Positions 6,164 to 6,792 of a stretch of DNA of 6,792 bases are shown here, piece by piece. The translations under genes were made by a program, and so were the position numbers. Numbering within the stretch: the first letter of the stretch is position 1; each line of letters opens with the position of its first letter. The notes below the pieces were generated by a model that worked only from the letters and a program-made list of their open reading frames with translations, made no database searches and had not been told where the DNA came from. Source of the stretch: Thermoplasmata archaeon (GTDB lineage: Archaea > Thermoplasmatota > Thermoplasmata > Thermoplasmatales > Thermoplasmataceae); NCBI GenBank assembly GCA_021792045.1, contig JAJYVJ010000091.1:1-6792 (forward strand), written 5' to 3'.

Positions 6164-6184
6164 GTGTCAATAATATATCTTCAT

Positions 6185-6792
6185 ATGTTTCCACCAGATC
6201 CGACAAAAAAGGAAGGATTCTATGATTTTGAGGTGTACAGGGAATGTCTGGAGAAGTATAGTTCTATCGCCAATCTCCTGAGAGAAAAGGCAAAGGAAAA
6301 TGGAGATAAAACTTGGCTTATATTTGAGAAAGGAACCAGATATAGTTACAAGAGTATGAACGATATAACAGATAGAATGGCCTCTTCCCTACTTGGCCTT
6401 GGCGTTTCTCGTGGCGACAGAATTGCAATTTTCGGTCTTAATTCCCCCGAGTGGATCATTGCATATTTCTCTATACTGAAGGTTGGTGGGATTCCAGTAA
6501 CTGTTAACACAGCTTTCATCAAAGACTCACTGGTATATAATTTAGTCCAACCTGAAGTTAAATACGTCTTCGTAGATTCTAGGCTTCTCCCACAGTACGT
6601 TGATATCATAGATCAACTGAAACTTATTGAAAACACTATAGTTTTTGGAAATATGGAACAGAAATATGAAGAAAAAATGACAGGGAAGTACCTTGAATTT
6701 GATAAGCTTATAGCTGTTGCTAAAGAAAAAATTCCAGAAATTAGTACTGGGTGGAATGATTCGTGTGCAATGATATTAACATCCGGAACTAC
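6185..6792 (+). CDS. Acyl-CoA ligase, CaiC-like (5' part, cut by window end)
   Basis: The frame is open from ATG 6185 to the last base, giving 202 complete codons of what should be a protein of about 500-550 residues. It belongs to the AMP-forming acyl-CoA ligase (ANL) superfamily. Visible parts are GTRYSYKSMND (50-60), GVSRGDRIAIFGLNSPEW (73-90), YFSILKVGGIPVTVNTAF (94-111) and DSLVYNL (114-120). The phosphate-binding loop starts at residue 199 as TSGTT just where the window stops. The VTVNTAF...LVYNL pattern is like crotonobetaine/carnitine-CoA ligase type enzymes. It is clearly different from the divergent neighbour (MLKPEEL at the same place), so this is not a recent duplicate. Predicted role: ATP-dependent activation of an organic acid to its CoA ester in the cytosol. 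The leaderless-type TATA spacing supports the start. Adenylation and lysine motifs lie beyond the window, so completeness cannot be judged. Confidence 0.88.
   Translation, partial: MFPPDPTKKEGFYDFEVYRECLEKYSSIANLLREKAKENGDKTWLIFEKGTRYSYKSMNDITDRMASSLLGLGVSRGDRIAIFGLNSPEWIIAYFSILKVGGIPVTVNTAFIKDSLVYNLVQPEVKYVFVDSRLLPQYVDIIDQLKLIENTIVFGNMEQKYEEKMTGKYLEFDKLIAVAKEKIPEISTGWNDSCAMILTSGT

Larger units (their letters stand above)
5797..6184. other. Divergent intergenic region between two acyl-CoA ligase genes
   Basis: This 388-base stretch has no convincing gene. The plus-strand ATGs I followed (5823, 5939, 6009) stop within about 20 codons, and none has a Shine-Dalgarno sequence. It holds the presumed promoters of both ligases at its ends, two inverted repeats described separately, and a G-run followed by a T-rich stretch (GGGGGG at 6061-6066, then TTTTTCATTTTTT at 6068-6080). 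That T-tract is terminator-like but has no recognised gene before it on the plus strand. No tRNA or known RNA fold was recognised. Confidence 0.6.

Noticed and set aside
6346..6609. 87-codon minus-strand open frame
   Set aside because: Antisense to the second ligase gene, whose plus-strand frame has clear ligase motifs and is open to the window end.
4123..6792. Idea that the two ligases are a recent tandem duplication
   Set aside because: Their aligned N-terminal parts share only the general superfamily positions (GDR, NSP, GG) and differ in subfamily-specific stretches, so they are ancient paralogues.
1..6792. CRISPR array, insertion sequence, tRNA or rRNA
   Set aside because: No regularly spaced direct repeats, transposase motifs, terminal repeats with target duplications, or tRNA-like cloverleaf segments were seen.

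Overview
The window looks archaeal, most like a moderately AT-rich Thermoplasmata-type euryarchaeon; Sulfolobales-like archaea are the main alternative. Evidence: TATA-like boxes lie about 24-26 bases upstream of ATG codons that have no ribosome-binding site (leaderless first genes). A perfect Shine-Dalgarno sequence appears only before an internal operon gene. Arg and Ile codons are rich in AGA/AGG and ATA. A thiolase sits directly before a DUF35 (zinc ribbon plus OB-fold) gene, which is a typical archaeal pair. The assignment is an inference from sequence style, not from a marker gene.

Layout. Bases 1-45 probably hold the last codons of an upstream gene. A plus-strand block follows: a stand-alone 3-hydroxyacyl-CoA dehydrogenase (82-1026); a 112-120 bp gap; then a tightly packed operon of a 4-hydroxybutyryl-CoA dehydratase/4-hydroxyphenylacetate hydroxylase family flavoprotein (1145-2596), an SCP2-type thiolase (2593-3750) and a DUF35 protein (3750-4112), with 4-base and 1-base overlaps. 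A minus-strand acyl-CoA ligase (4123-5796) converges on this operon with only 10 bases between stop codons. After a 388 bp divergent intergenic region with two inverted repeats, a second acyl-CoA ligase of another subfamily starts on the plus strand (6185) and runs off the end inside its ATP-binding motif.

How the genes may work together. Ligases activate carboxylic acids to CoA thioesters, the dehydrogenase oxidises a 3-hydroxyacyl-CoA to a 3-ketoacyl-CoA, and the thiolase (probably with the DUF35 protein as partner) cleaves it. This is beta-oxidation-like acid catabolism. No enoyl-CoA hydratase or acyl-CoA dehydrogenase is visible. The gene set also resembles the last part of the 4-hydroxybutyrate-to-acetyl-CoA route.

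The most interesting point is the flavoprotein. It carries dehydratase-like motifs and keeps the family histidine, but it has no cysteine at all, so it cannot hold the [4Fe-4S] cluster used by true 4-hydroxybutyryl-CoA dehydratase. Its reaction is therefore open.
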